64,000 bases of DNA from Chloroflexota bacterium (GCA_016190505.1 JACPQM010000046.1:1-64000), one strand, 5' to 3'; shown: positions 25,857 to 35,420, counted from the stretch's first letter. Program-made: numbers and translations. The notes: a model not told the origin generated them from the letters alone.

Positions 25857-28800
25857 TGGTGGGTTTCCACGAGGTCAAGGACCGCCGCGTCGATTTGGGC
25901 AAAAATCTCCTCATCAGTGAAGTGCTTCAGAGCAATGGCCCCTGATGGACACTTTGCGTTGCAGACACCGCATCCCTTACACAGGACGGGAATAACCCGT
26001 GCAGTCTTGCCTTGTGGCTTTTCATGGAGCTCTATAGCGCCATACCGGCAAACTGACTGACACTGGCCACATCCTGTACACTGACTCTCGTCTACCTCGC
26101 AGATAGCACCAGATGCTACGACTGAATCCTTTGAGAGAATGGTTGCAGCCCGGCCGGCCGCCCCATAGGCCTGGGCAATTGACTCCGATATGTGTTTGGG
26201 ATAGTGGGCCATCCCGCAAAGGAAAACGCCATCCGCAGCGAAGTCAACTGGTCTCAGCTTGGCGTGGGCTTCTGAGAGGAAACCATCTGGGCTTAGAGGC
26301 ACCCTGAACAACCGGGCTATCTCGTTGCTTGTTGTTGAAGGGACAATGGCGGCAGCCAGAGCGAGGAGACCGGTATCTATAGCCAGCTTCTTGCCCAGAA
26401 TAGGCTCGGTGATGGTAACCCTCAAAACACGCTGACCACCCTCTTCAGCAACTTCGACCTGGGGTCTATCATCCGGCTCATAGCGGATGAACTTCACCTC
26501 CCGGTTCGCCGCTTCCCGGTAATAGTCCTCCTTGAACCCATAAGCTCTCATATCCCGATAGATGATGTAGATATCCATCTGGGGGTTTATCTGTTTTAGC
26601 TTGATGGCGCACTTGATAGCCTGACCGCAGCATACGCGGCTACAGTAGTTTCTGTCCTCTTGTCGGCAGCCTACACACAGGACCATCACCAGGCTCTGGG
26701 AGCCAATTACCGCTGCCTCTCCTTTGGCGATTCGTTCCTCCAAATCTAGCAACGTAAGTACTCGGGCATCCTGCCCATAGAGGTATTCGGTGGGCTTGTA
26801 TTCACCGGCGCCAGTAGCGACGATGGTTACTCCATGGTGTAGCTCCCTGGGCCTTCCCGCAGACGTCACTTTGGTTGTGAAGTTGCCCACATAGCCGGAG
26901 GACTCTACGATGGTGGTGGCGGTAGATACGTGGACCAGGGGGTGCCGGTAGACCTTGCCTATGAGATCATCCAGGTACGCCTGGACATCCAGCCCTTCCA
27001 GCGTGTAATGAAGACGCCGGGCCATTCCCCCCAGCTCGGCATCCTTCTCCAACAAATAGACCTCGAATCCCTGGTTGGCCAGGCTCAGGGCGCTGGTCAT
27101 TCCGGCCACGCCCCCACCTACCACCAGGCCCCTTTTGACGACCGGCAGCTCCAGCTCTTGCAGAGGCTGCAGAAGGGCAGCGCGCGCCACCGACATCCGG
27201 ACTATGTCCTTGGCCTTCTGTGTCGCTCTTTCCTTCTCTCGAGCGTGGACCCAGGAGCAATGCTCTCTTATGTTGGCCATATCGAAGAAATATGGATTGA
27301 TTCCACCTACACGGAGCGTGTCCCGGAAGAGCGGCTCATGTGTCCTGGGCGTACAGGCGGCAACAACCACGCGGTTGAGCCCCTTCTCTCTGATTGTATC
27401 GGCTATCTCCCGGGCAGCGTCGGTAGAACACGCAAAGAGGTTCTCTTGAGCGTGGACAACTTTGTCCAGGGTAGAAGCGTACTCGACAACAGCAGGAACA
27501 TCTACCACTCTCCCGATGTTGGCTCCACAGTGGCAGACAAAGACCCCCACCCTGGGCTCCTCGTCTGAGGCGTCTCTTTCGGGTGGATATACCCTGTCTC
27601 TGGCCAGTCCCCCCCGCCTGCGGGCAAGAAGCTGGCTACACAGAGCAGAGGCCCCGCTGCCCGTTACCACCGACTCGGGGATGTCCATAGGCCCCTGGAA
27701 GGCTCCGCTTACGAACACCCCTGGGCGCGAGGTCTCCATGGGGTTAGCCGGACTGGTCTGGCAGAATCCATGGGAGTTGAGCTCGATGCCGAACCTGCTA
27801 GCCAGCCCCTGCACATTGCCGGGAGGGTTCATGCCTACGGATAGCACCACCAGGTCGAATTCCTCTTCCTTCACTCCGCTACCGTTGGTAGAGTACCTTA
27901 TGGTCACATTCTTGCTTTGTGGCAGCTCTCTTCCCAGCGATACGTAGCTCCTTATGAATCGGACCCCCGGAAGGCTCTCCGCTCTCTGGAAATAGCGCTC
28001 GAAGTCCTTGCCGAATGACCGGATATCGTTATGGAATACGGTGGCCTCAATCTGGGCATCATGGTCTTTGGCCAGAATCACCTGCTTCTGGGTATAGGTA
28101 CAGCATGCGGCTGAGCAATAGCTGTTTCCGCCGGGTAGGACCTGCCTGGAGCCGACGCACTGAATCCAGGCAATCCTGTGCGGAGGCTGTTGGTCTGAAG
28201 GGCGCCTTATTTCACCTTCGAAAGGCCCGGTCGGGCATAGCAGTCGCTCGAATTCAAGACTGGTTACCACGTTCGGTATCTTCCCATAGCCAAAGTCGCC
28301 TCTCAGCTTCGGATCGAATGTCTCGTAACCCGGAGCCAGAACAACCGCCCCTACCTCCAGCTCTACCTTCTCCGCCACTTGATGAAGATCAATAGCTTTG
28401 TTCTGGCAAACTCCCACGCAGATGTTGCATTTCGCGTCGCGCAGGAAGAGGCATTCATCAGGGTCTATGTAGGAGACCAGCGGGACGGCCTGGTGAAAGT
28501 AGATATGGCTGGCTCTGGTGAGAGACAGTCCTTGATTGTATTTGTCGGGGACCCTGACCGGGCAGTACTCGGCACAGGTGGTGCAACCCCGGCACTTGTC
28601 TTCCACTATGTATCTGGGTTTTCTGGTCAGGGTTACCTTGAAGTCCCCTGCTTTCCCTTCCACGCGGGCGACTTCAGTGTAGGTCATGATTTCTATGTTG
28701 GGATGTCTGCTGCATTCGATGAACTTGGGAGACTCGATGCACATAGAGCAGTCATTGGTGGGAAAGGTCTTATCAAGCTGGGACATCTTGCCGCCGATAG

Positions 28801-28957
28801 CCGGCAGTTTATCAACCAGATAGACCTTGAAACCAGCATCGGCCAGATCAAGGGAGGCTTGAATACCGGATATCCCTGCGCCGACAACCAGAACATCTCC
28901 GATGTTTCTTGCTGCATCACCGTCGAGCAACAGCCCTTCAACCCGCTCTGTATCCAA
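25853..28957 (-). CDS. hdrA: HdrA-like FAD/FeS protein, extended (BamE-like)
   Basis: This 1,034-residue protein, larger than a methanogen HdrA (about 650), starts at TTG with GGAG upstream. Order: FAD motif VLVVGAGISGIQASL (22-36), HdrA cysteine patch NDCSMCIESPKFIEC (68-82), ferredoxin CRGCTTCAEYCP (122-133), a further CNICVGVC (177-184), a segment with CHCGANIG and AACTPRTHEP (475-545), a second FAD domain starting VVGGGVAGM (612-620), and two terminal ferredoxin motifs, CTGCGQCQSVC and CKGCGVCNAKC. The length and double-flavin layout match BamE. HdrA flavin is the bifurcation site in known complexes. Overlaps the MvhD-like gene by 4 nt. Confidence 0.9.
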   Translation of the reverse strand: MDTERVEGLLLDGDAARNIGDVLVVGAGISGIQASLDLADAGFKVYLVDKLPAIGGKMSQLDKTFPTNDCSMCIESPKFIECSRHPNIEIMTYTEVARVEGKAGDFKVTLTRKPRYIVEDKCRGCTTCAEYCPVRVPDKYNQGLSLTRASHIYFHQAVPLVSYIDPDECLFLRDAKCNICVGVCQNKAIDLHQVAEKVELEVGAVVLAPGYETFDPKLRGDFGYGKIPNVVTSLEFERLLCPTGPFEGEIRRPSDQQPPHRIAWIQCVGSRQVLPGGNSYCSAACCTYTQKQVILAKDHDAQIEATVFHNDIRSFGKDFERYFQRAESLPGVRFIRSYVSLGRELPQSKNVTIRYSTNGSGVKEEEFDLVVLSVGMNPPGNVQGLASRFGIELNSHGFCQTSPANPMETSRPGVFVSGAFQGPMDIPESVVTGSGASALCSQLLARRRGGLARDRVYPPERDASDEEPRVGVFVCHCGANIGRVVDVPAVVEYASTLDKVVHAQENLFACSTDAAREIADTIREKGLNRVVVAACTPRTHEPLFRDTLRVGGINPYFFDMANIREHCSWVHAREKERATQKAKDIVRMSVARAALLQPLQELELPVVKRGLVVGGGVAGMTSALSLANQGFEVYLLEKDAELGGMARRLHYTLEGLDVQAYLDDLIGKVYRHPLVHVSTATTIVESSGYVGNFTTKVTSAGRPRELHHGVTIVATGAGEYKPTEYLYGQDARVLTLLDLEERIAKGEAAVIGSQSLVMVLCVGCRQEDRNYCSRVCCGQAIKCAIKLKQINPQMDIYIIYRDMRAYGFKEDYYREAANREVKFIRYEPDDRPQVEVAEEGGQRVLRVTITEPILGKKLAIDTGLLALAAAIVPSTTSNEIARLFRVPLSPDGFLSEAHAKLRPVDFAADGVFLCGMAHYPKHISESIAQAYGAAGRAATILSKDSVVASGAICEVDESQCTGCGQCQSVCRYGAIELHEKPQGKTARVIPVLCKGCGVCNAKCPSGAIALKHFTDEEIFAQIDAAVLDLVETHQ

Positions 28958-28988
28958 TGGTCTCCATCCCTATCATGATTCCGGGTCT

Positions 28989-30131
28989 CTAGATCACTTC
29001 GAGGATGATCTCTGTGATGTCTTTGATCTCTATCGCCTCACTGTCCGGCAGGGCCAACCGGCTATCCTCGAAATTGGTGATGCAATAGGGACAGGCCGTA
29101 GCCAGAACGTCAGCCCCAGACTCAATAGCCTGCTCCAATCGAAGGCCGGACAATCTCTCACCCCTGGGGGTGTCCATCCAGATCCTGCCCCCCCCTCCTC
29201 CGCAGCACAGGCTATCTTCTCGCGCGTCAGCCATCTCGACCAGTTCCAGACCAGGTATCTTCCCCAGGACCTCCCTGGGTTCGTCATATATGCCATTGTG
29301 CCGGCCCAGATAGCAGGGGTCATGATAGGCTACTTTCTTACCATACGCCCTGGCAGGCTCAAGTCGTCCCTCGTTGATAAGCTGGAACAGGTACTGGGAG
29401 ATATGCACAACCTCAAAGTTGACCTTGAACTCGGAATACTCGTTCTTGATGGCGTGGTAGCAATGGGGAGAGGAGACAAGGACCTTCTTCACACCGTTTT
29501 CGACAAAGGCTACGATGTTGTCCCTGGCCAGGCGCTTGAACAATCCCTCATGGCCGGTCTTGCGGATGCTCTCCCCACAGCAACCTGTTGATTCCAGTAT
29601 CCCAAAATCCACCCCTGCCTTGTTGAGGATAGCGGCTGTGGCCGCAGCCACCTTCTGCAATCGCGGATCATAGCTGAGATAGCAACATGGGAAGTACAGG
29701 ATTTCCGTCTGCTCAGTGAAGGCATTGACCGGGAGACCCGTTGCCCAATCTGACCTCTTCTTTCGTTCTTCACCCAGAGGGTTTCCTTCGGCAGCGAGGC
29801 TGGCTCCTACAATGCGGACAGGAGCGGGAACAATCCCTGCTCCCGAGGCGATCCTGCGCAACGCTATTCCAACCTCTACTGTCTCTACCCCCCTGGGGCA
29901 TCGCTGAGGGCACTTTGCGCAGGTGGTACAACGCCATATATCTTCGCTCTCCACCTCAGCCAGACCGAACGTGCTCTGCCGGACTATGCTGCGCATACTG
30001 AAGGTGCTAACCCTGTTCCAGGGACAGACGGCATCACATAGTCCGCATTGATAGCATAGCCTAGAGGCCCCTCCCCCCGCCTCCTTTATGGCATCTATTG
30101 CCTCTCTGAAGGGAGCTACGGTCTCCCACAT
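28989..30131 (-). CDS. HdrD-like FeS oxidoreductase with two CCG domains (BamD-like)
   Basis: This 380-residue protein has an N-terminal pair of [4Fe-4S] motifs (CYQCGLCDAVCPW and CTTCAKCPQRCPRG). Two CCG domains follow (FPCCYLSYD with STGCCGES, and HDPCYLGRH with SLCCGGGGG), the layout of HdrD or fused HdrC-HdrB. CCG domains bind noncubane clusters that handle disulfides or relay electrons. The start ATG overlaps the stop of the FeS protein gene (ATGA). It would connect the HdrA-like subunit to the tungsten enzyme and its FeS partner. Confidence 0.9.
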   Translation of the reverse strand: MWETVAPFREAIDAIKEAGGGASRLCYQCGLCDAVCPWNRVSTFSMRSIVRQSTFGLAEVESEDIWRCTTCAKCPQRCPRGVETVEVGIALRRIASGAGIVPAPVRIVGASLAAEGNPLGEERKKRSDWATGLPVNAFTEQTEILYFPCCYLSYDPRLQKVAAATAAILNKAGVDFGILESTGCCGESIRKTGHEGLFKRLARDNIVAFVENGVKKVLVSSPHCYHAIKNEYSEFKVNFEVVHISQYLFQLINEGRLEPARAYGKKVAYHDPCYLGRHNGIYDEPREVLGKIPGLELVEMADAREDSLCCGGGGGRIWMDTPRGERLSGLRLEQAIESGADVLATACPYCITNFEDSRLALPDSEAIEIKDITEIILEVI

Positions 30132-30685
30132 CAGATGGTCCTCTTCTCTCGTCCTACAGTTTCGCCCTTTGACATCCGGGCAACGGTACCAATCACCGCC
30201 TTCAGTCCGTATTTCCTTATTAGCTCTTCCAGTCCTGTCTCCATCTCCCCTGGTTTCTCTTCTTCCTCCCCTTCCTCTTGCACCTCCTCGTAGGTCAGAG
30301 CATCATTGGGACACCATTGGACACATGTGGGTGTCGCTAGTGGCGGATCTGTTTCACACATATCACATTTCAGAGGGAGCCCGGAATCGGGCTCCTTGAA
30401 CCAATCCCTGGATGAGCAGGAGGCCCGGCAGAAAAGGCACTCGCTGTACTCCTTCCCACCAATCGTATAGGTGTTTCTGCCATTGCATTCCGCCTGAGTA
30501 TGATTGCCAGCGAACACCGGCACATACATGCTTCTTGGCTCGTCACGGTACACCCGAATGCGAGCCCTGTCCGGATTGTTGCTGCTGTAGCCTGGTACCG
30601 CGTGAAAGGAGGAGCAGGCTTGCTCACATGCACGGCAGCCAACGCACTTGTCGATATCTATCTTTATGCGCTTGATTGTCCTCAT
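30131..30685 (-). CDS. 4Fe-4S dicluster protein (BamC-like)
   Basis: This 184-residue FeS protein has CVGCRACEQACS at residues 16-27, CLFCRASC near 83-90 and CDMCETDPPLATPTCVQWCPN near 107-127, enough for three or more [4Fe-4S] clusters. Proteins of this size paired with an AOR-family enzyme are electron-relay subunits such as BamC. The C-terminal third is highly charged (EEVQEEGEEEEKPGE). It overlaps the next gene downstream by ATGA and lies 42 nt from the AOR gene. Confidence 0.88.
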   Translation of the reverse strand: MRTIKRIKIDIDKCVGCRACEQACSSFHAVPGYSSNNPDRARIRVYRDEPRSMYVPVFAGNHTQAECNGRNTYTIGGKEYSECLFCRASCSSRDWFKEPDSGLPLKCDMCETDPPLATPTCVQWCPNDALTYEEVQEEGEEEEKPGEMETGLEELIRKYGLKAVIGTVARMSKGETVGREKRTI

Positions 30686-30727
30686 TCTCTACTCGACCCT
30701 CATTCTTCGGCCACTGCTGAAGCCCTA

Positions 30728-32644
30728 TCACAGAATACCCCTTCGTTTCAGGTCTTCCCTTACCTGGTCCAGGCCGTATTCGTCCAGAGCTCTGTCAGGG
30801 ATACCATCGTTATTCCATCCCTTGAATCTGTAGTACTCGTCAAGCAGCTTGGTTTCCATCGCAGGGTCTCTGTGCTTGTAATGGTCCTCAGGGACCTGCT
30901 CATCCGCTCTCCTCAGCCCCCGTCTCACATTGACAGCTCTGAGCAAAGTCCGGTTCCTATGAGCTATCCTCCACAGCTCAGCCTCATCCATGGCCATCCC
31001 AGTAGCCAAGGAGACCACCTTTGGTATGCTGTGAATGTGATACGGCTGCCGCTGGCCGATCTGACCTCCAAACCCTCCCCAATAGGAACAGAGCCCGAGG
31101 GCGTCATCAACGTAACGCATGGTCTCGTTCCAGTCGGTGATCTCGCAGGCTGCTTCAACGGTCTCGTGGCCCCGTAGCTCCCAGTCCAAATAGTGTTGCT
31201 TCAACCGTTCATTGGGCGCTTCGGCCCAATTCCTTACAAACTGCTCTCTGTCTTCTCTGGTGGGGCGAGGCATCTGGGGGTATGACCCTTCAATCTGGGT
31301 GATAGCCGCCTTCTCATTGGTTGTCCACATTAGGTAATAGGTGTAATTCAGCATGCCGAGCTTGATAGGATGCTGCTCAAGCCTCTTGATGCTGTTGTGG
31401 TCATACACCTCGGCACCTTTGCCAATCTCACGGGCTGCCCAATAAGTACCATTGGCCAGGACATCCCCAATCCCTTCTCGCCTTACAATCCTGTCGAGTA
31501 TCCACTCGAACCTGCCCGCAGTATCGGCTGGCATTCCGGCCATGTCCCGGTCTGTCAAAATGCCAGCGTCATAAAGCTCGAGCGCGAACGCTATGACCAG
31601 CGGTGTGGACCACGAGTCGAGTCCATAGTCATGGCTGATGCCACACATCTTGAGTTCGAAGTCAATGTCCAGCTTGGACGCCATCCAGTAGCCATGTACG
31701 GACCAGCACTTCAAGAAATAGGTCGGGACTCCTGGGTAGTTGATGACGTCTACGCACGCCGACGGACAGTTGTAGCAGCCGACCCGTCCACTCACATACT
31801 TCTGGAACGCCTCGCGCCACTCCTTTCTTCGCTCATCGTTCCAGTAGTCCCTTATCCGCTCACGGGCATTGCCCCAGGCGAAGTTGTTGAGGTGGAAGGA
31901 CTCATACTCCTCGACATCGCCCTTAGAAAGGCTGAAGCGTCCCCGGTACTCCGGGCGCTCCCGCCATCGGTTCATCATCTTGGTGCAGTAGTCGAAGAGC
32001 TCTGCGGGTCGGGCGACAACGATGTCCTTTGTTCCACGGACAGCTATCGCCTTTAGCCTCTTGTCCCCCATAATCGCACCCGCCCCTTTGCTGGCGCTGG
32101 CCTTGCCAGTCTCAATGGAGGACATGACGACCCTGTTTTCACCGGCTGGGCCAATACAGGCTACCTGTGCTCTGTCCTGCTTCAGCTCCTGTTTAATAAG
32201 CTCTATGGTGTCCCGAACGCCCTTCCCCACCAGGTGGCTGGCGTCGCGTATTTCCACCTTGTTGTTGTTTATCCACAAGTAGACCCAGGTAGGGGACTTG
32301 CCGCGAATGATGACTTTGTCGTACCCAGCATATTTCAGCTCTGGCCCCCAGAATCCTCCCATCACTGGATATGCACTGAGATATGTAGGGGGCGAAATGG
32401 TGCTAACCGTGGTGCGATTGGCGGCTGGAACAGGTGTGCCACACAGGAGACCGGTGCCGAATATCAGCAGGTTATCAGGGGAAAAGGGGGCAACTTCGGG
32501 CGGTACCCTATCCCATAGTAACTTGGTGTTGGTGCCATGCCCCCCCAGGTAGAGTTCAGTCAGTTTTGGGTCAGTCTCTTCCTTCTCAATGCTTCCCCGA
32601 GTCAGATCTATTTCTAGATTCACCCCGGTCTCTGCGAACCTCAT
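30728..32644 (-). CDS. Aldehyde ferredoxin oxidoreductase family tungsten enzyme (BamB-like)
   Basis: A protein of about 638 residues; start at ATG 32,644 with AAGGAG six bases upstream rather than the longer frame to 32,752. AOR hallmarks: N-terminal fold with LYLGGHGTNTKLLWD, KGAGAIMGDKRLKAIAVRGTK (pterin binding), the cluster ligands CYNCPSAC (290-297) and Cys334 in KMCGISHDYGLDSWSTP. These bind one [4Fe-4S] next to the bis-pyranopterin tungsten site. With the following FeS/HdrD/HdrA/MvhD genes it reproduces the order of bamBCDEF. The substrate may be benzoyl-CoA, another aromatic CoA ester or an aldehyde; no other aromatic-pathway gene is in the window. Confidence 0.88.
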   Translation of the reverse strand: MRFAETGVNLEIDLTRGSIEKEETDPKLTELYLGGHGTNTKLLWDRVPPEVAPFSPDNLLIFGTGLLCGTPVPAANRTTVSTISPPTYLSAYPVMGGFWGPELKYAGYDKVIIRGKSPTWVYLWINNNKVEIRDASHLVGKGVRDTIELIKQELKQDRAQVACIGPAGENRVVMSSIETGKASASKGAGAIMGDKRLKAIAVRGTKDIVVARPAELFDYCTKMMNRWRERPEYRGRFSLSKGDVEEYESFHLNNFAWGNARERIRDYWNDERRKEWREAFQKYVSGRVGCYNCPSACVDVINYPGVPTYFLKCWSVHGYWMASKLDIDFELKMCGISHDYGLDSWSTPLVIAFALELYDAGILTDRDMAGMPADTAGRFEWILDRIVRREGIGDVLANGTYWAAREIGKGAEVYDHNSIKRLEQHPIKLGMLNYTYYLMWTTNEKAAITQIEGSYPQMPRPTREDREQFVRNWAEAPNERLKQHYLDWELRGHETVEAACEITDWNETMRYVDDALGLCSYWGGFGGQIGQRQPYHIHSIPKVVSLATGMAMDEAELWRIAHRNRTLLRAVNVRRGLRRADEQVPEDHYKHRDPAMETKLLDEYYRFKGWNNDGIPDRALDEYGLDQVREDLKRRGIL

Positions 32645-32733
32645 TCCTAGCTCCTTGTTCACGCCCACAATTCGGCATGCCCCGCCTGTGGCGCCGGTGG
32701 CCGGTGACCCAGGGCACTGGGGGGACATCTCTG

Positions 32734-32762
32734 ATTGTATTCGCTGCGCCACTGCTCATCAA
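32734..32762 (-). promoter_or_regulatory. Promoter of the AOR/Hdr operon
   Basis: On the minus strand TTGATG (32,757-32,762), a 17-bp spacer and TACAAT (32,734-32,739) form a good sigma70 promoter, about 90 bp before the preferred ATG of the tungsten enzyme. It also supports the shorter start, since the longer frame would begin near the transcription start. Confidence 0.6.
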
Positions 32763-32860
32763 TACCTTGGCTTCCTACCCGGCGCAACCGTAATCCGTGG
32801 ATTGGTAATCCCCTTCCTCGCGGCTGCAGCCACGGCTTACGGTTTCTCTTCGGAACGGCA

Positions 32861-33421
32861 TCAGCCAAGCCCAACCGGGGCTTTGAGCTTGACCGAGAAC
32901 TGCTTGCGGAGCTTGGCCAGCTTGGGATCGATCTCCGTCCGGCAGTAGCCCTGAGCCGGGTTCTTGCGATAGTAGCCCTGGTGGTGGTCCTCGGCAGGGT
33001 AGAACGAGCGGACGGGCACGACTTCAGTGACGATAGGCTTATCCCACAAGCGGGCCGCCTGGAGACCGGCTACCGTCTTCTGCGCCTCGGCTTTCTGCGC
33101 GGGGCTGTGGTAGAAGATGGCGGACCGGTACTGGGTGCCCACGTCAATGCCCTGCCGGTTCAGGGTAGTGGGATCATGGACCGAGAAGAAGACCTCCAGG
33201 AGCTCCCGGTAGGAGATAGCCTGCAGGTCAAAGGTAATCTGCACCGCTTCGGCGTGGCCGGTCTTGCCGGTGCAGACTTGCTCATACGACGGGTTGGGCA
33301 CGCTGCCCCCTGAGTATCCTGACACCACCCGCTCGACACCCCGCAGTTGCTCGAAGACAGCCTCGATACACCAGAAGCAGCCACCAGCCAGCGTAGCTAC
33401 CTCTTTTGCCTTTGCGTCCAT
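32861..33421 (-). CDS. msrA: Peptide-methionine (S)-S-oxide reductase MsrA
   Basis: This 186-residue protein has the catalytic motif GGCFWCIEAVFEQL near residues 14-27, then SGYSGG, TGHAEAVQ, FFSVHDPTTLNRQG and the DVGTQYRSAIFY segment. It repairs oxidised methionine using thioredoxin. GGGAGG lies about 10 nt before the ATG. It is divergent in role from the anaerobic operon downstream and suggests exposure to oxidants. Confidence 0.95.
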   Translation of the reverse strand: MDAKAKEVATLAGGCFWCIEAVFEQLRGVERVVSGYSGGSVPNPSYEQVCTGKTGHAEAVQITFDLQAISYRELLEVFFSVHDPTTLNRQGIDVGTQYRSAIFYHSPAQKAEAQKTVAGLQAARLWDKPIVTEVVPVRSFYPAEDHHQGYYRKNPAQGYCRTEIDPKLAKLRKQFSVKLKAPVGLG

Positions 33422-33447
33422 CTCGTGTCAACCTCCCACACCGCATC

Positions 33448-33460
33448 CCCGACCGTCGGG
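33448..33460. repeat. Short palindrome, variant of TCCCGAC family
   Basis: CCCGAC-C-GTCGGG, the same arms as the TCCCGAC-nn-GTCGGGA repeats but with a single-base centre, lying in the leader of msrA. Confidence 0.5.
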
Positions 33461-33523
33461 CCGTCTAACCATTGTAGGCTTCGCCGTGCGGCCACTACCC
33501 TGATCGCACCGCCGGCCAGTCCA

Positions 33524-33904
33524 TTAGCGGATGGTCCGCACCTCAGCTACATGCAACTGCTCCCACGTATGGTCAGCGGTTAGAGCGGGCAGCCCAAGCC
33601 GCCGCGCCAGACTCAGGCAAGCCCGGTCGCCCAGGGACAGCCCCGCGCTCCTGGTCAACGGACGTAGCAGACCCGCGTCGTGGGCCTGCTCCTGGTCGAA
33701 AGGAAGCACTTCTAGCCGAAGGGCCTGGATGGCTTCCTTGATCTCTTCCCCGGGCGCCCCCGCGCTGGCCAGCTTGGCGACGACCTCGCTCAGGTTCACA
33801 GCACTTACCACGGCGTTGGGCAATACCTCAGTCACCAGGTGCGCACCAGGCTCCCCGTTCAGCACTGCAAGCACCGCTGAGGCATCCAGGACGGCGTCAG
33901 CCAC
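33524..33904 (-). CDS. vapC: PIN-domain toxin, VapC-like
   Basis: This protein of about 126 residues begins VADAVLDASAVLAVLNGEPG with the first PIN acidic residue (DASA). It continues with Glu in NLSEVVAKL and a late acidic motif in GLSLGDRACLSLA and ALTADHTW. PIN toxins are Mg-dependent RNases. Start is GTG 33,904, preceded by GAGGAGG and overlapping the antitoxin gene by 8 nt; the frame further upstream is antitoxin sequence in another frame. Confidence 0.88.
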   Translation of the reverse strand: MADAVLDASAVLAVLNGEPGAHLVTEVLPNAVVSAVNLSEVVAKLASAGAPGEEIKEAIQALRLEVLPFDQEQAHDAGLLRPLTRSAGLSLGDRACLSLARRLGLPALTADHTWEQLHVAEVRTIR

Positions 33905-34145
33905 GCGCCGCCTCCTCGCGGCGCTCCTCCAACAGCTCTTCGGACAGCAAGCGCCCTTCTGGTACATAACGCCGTACTATTGCCTGCGCGCGCTCGATCG
34001 CCCTCCGCAACGTCATCAAGCGTAGCTCTCCTTCGTCAAGAATCAGAATGAGATCGTCGCCAGGCTTTAACCCCAGGGCCTTCCGGTAGTCCGCAGGTAT
34101 CACTATCCTGCCACCGGGACCAAGCTTTGTCTTTTCAGACATCAT
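33897..34145 (-). CDS. vapB: AbrB/SpoVT-type antitoxin, VapB-like
   Basis: This 82-residue protein has an N-terminal swapped-hairpin AbrB domain (TKLGPGGRIVIPADYRKALGLKPGDDLILIL) and a charged helical tail (ERAQAIVRRYVPEGRLLSEELLEERREEAARG) that would bind the toxin. It overlaps the PIN toxin gene by 8 nt, a standard type II toxin-antitoxin order. Confidence 0.88.
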   Translation of the reverse strand: MMSEKTKLGPGGRIVIPADYRKALGLKPGDDLILILDEGELRLMTLRRAIERAQAIVRRYVPEGRLLSEELLEERREEAARG

Positions 34146-34191
34146 GTGTCACTCCCCCAACATTCTACCACATAGCCCCGATGATGGCTCA

Positions 34192-35382
34192 TCAAGTAGT
34201 CCCGCCATAACCGGGGGTAACTGGCATGACCTTGCCGGCCTCCATCCGGAACACCCCGGCCCCAGCCAGCAGATCGGGCGAGACAAGGTTGAGGTCAGTG
34301 GTGGTGACAATCGCTTGCTGGTAACCCACTATGGCCTCCATGACCTGGCGCCGCCGGTGGGCGTCCAGCTCGGCGAAGACGTCGTCCAGCAGCACCAGGG
34401 GATGCTCCCCCGTGCGGGACGCCTGGAGCCGGACCTCTGCCAGCCGCAGGGCCAACGCTATGGTCCGACGTTGCCCCCGCGAGCCATACACCCCAGCATC
34501 CACGTTGCCCAACGCGAAGTGTACGTCGTCCCGGTGGGGACCCACCTGGCTGGAGCCCGTCTCGATCTCCCTGGGAAAAGCGCCCTTCAGCGCCAGGCGG
34601 AACGGCTGGCCGGCATCTTCGGCGCTATCCGCCGCCAGGCCAGGCACGCCCGGCACATAGGCCATGCCCAGACCGTTTTGCCCGCGGCTCAGGGTGTCGT
34701 GAATGGGCCGGGCGTGCTGCTGCAACTCGGCCAGGAACCGCGCGCGCCCGAGGGTTATGGCCGAGCCATGGGTGACCAGCTCTGCGTCCCAGAAGGCAAG
34801 CTCCTCGGCCCGGGCCAGGCCCTGGGAGATGCGTCGCAGGAGGTGGTTCCGCTGGGCCAACACCCGCTGATAGCGCTGCAAGTGACGCATGTAGTCCCGG
34901 TCCAACTGGCACAGGGCGATGTCGAGAAACCGCCGCCGCAGCGAGGGCGCCCCCCCGACAAGCTCGACGTCGTGGGTGGAGAAGAGCACGGCCCGTGCCT
35001 GGCCCACCACCTGGCTGGCCGTCTGCGGCAGGCCGTCCACCTTGAACCGCTTCTCTACTGCCACGGCGTCTTCCCTGCCTGGGGCTGTGCGGGAGTCGAG
35101 AGCGCGCAGGGCGACCTCCACGCGCACGGGGACAAGCCCGCGCTCCACGTCGGCGACCACCCGGGCCACCGGCAACGGCTCAGCGAAAGCCTTCCAGTTG
35201 ATCAGCTCGCGCTCGGCATCAGCCCGGGGCGAGCGGGTGGTGGCCAGCAGGATAATGGCCTCCAGCAGGTTAGACTTGCCCTGGGCGTTGTCTCCATACA
35301 ACACCACTAACCCCAGAGGCGGGCGCAACTCCAGGCTCTGGAAGTTGCGGAAAAAGCTAAGGCCAAGGTAGCTTAGACGCAA
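34192..35382 (-). CDS. recF: DNA replication/repair protein RecF
   Basis: This 396-residue SMC-like ATPase starts MRLSYLGLSFFRNFQSLEL. It has Walker A GDNAQGKSN (about 30-38), a signature region GQRRTIALALRLAE, and Walker B LVLLDDVFAELDAHRR. RecF loads RecA at gapped DNA through RecOR. It is not next to dnaA/dnaN here, as is common outside model bacteria. Confidence 0.95.
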   Translation of the reverse strand: MRLSYLGLSFFRNFQSLELRPPLGLVVLYGDNAQGKSNLLEAIILLATTRSPRADAERELINWKAFAEPLPVARVVADVERGLVPVRVEVALRALDSRTAPGREDAVAVEKRFKVDGLPQTASQVVGQARAVLFSTHDVELVGGAPSLRRRFLDIALCQLDRDYMRHLQRYQRVLAQRNHLLRRISQGLARAEELAFWDAELVTHGSAITLGRARFLAELQQHARPIHDTLSRGQNGLGMAYVPGVPGLAADSAEDAGQPFRLALKGAFPREIETGSSQVGPHRDDVHFALGNVDAGVYGSRGQRRTIALALRLAEVRLQASRTGEHPLVLLDDVFAELDAHRRRQVMEAIVGYQQAIVTTTDLNLVSPDLLAGAGVFRMEAGKVMPVTPGYGGTT

Positions 35383-35420
35383 GGAAAACGGTTTTCAGAG
35401 GCCACCGGCCAGCGCAATGG

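Noticed and set aside
32645-32752. Upstream extension of the AOR-family gene to 32,752
   Set aside because: AAGGAG and the family N-terminus support ATG 32,644, and the promoter at 32,734-32,762 would overlap the longer start.
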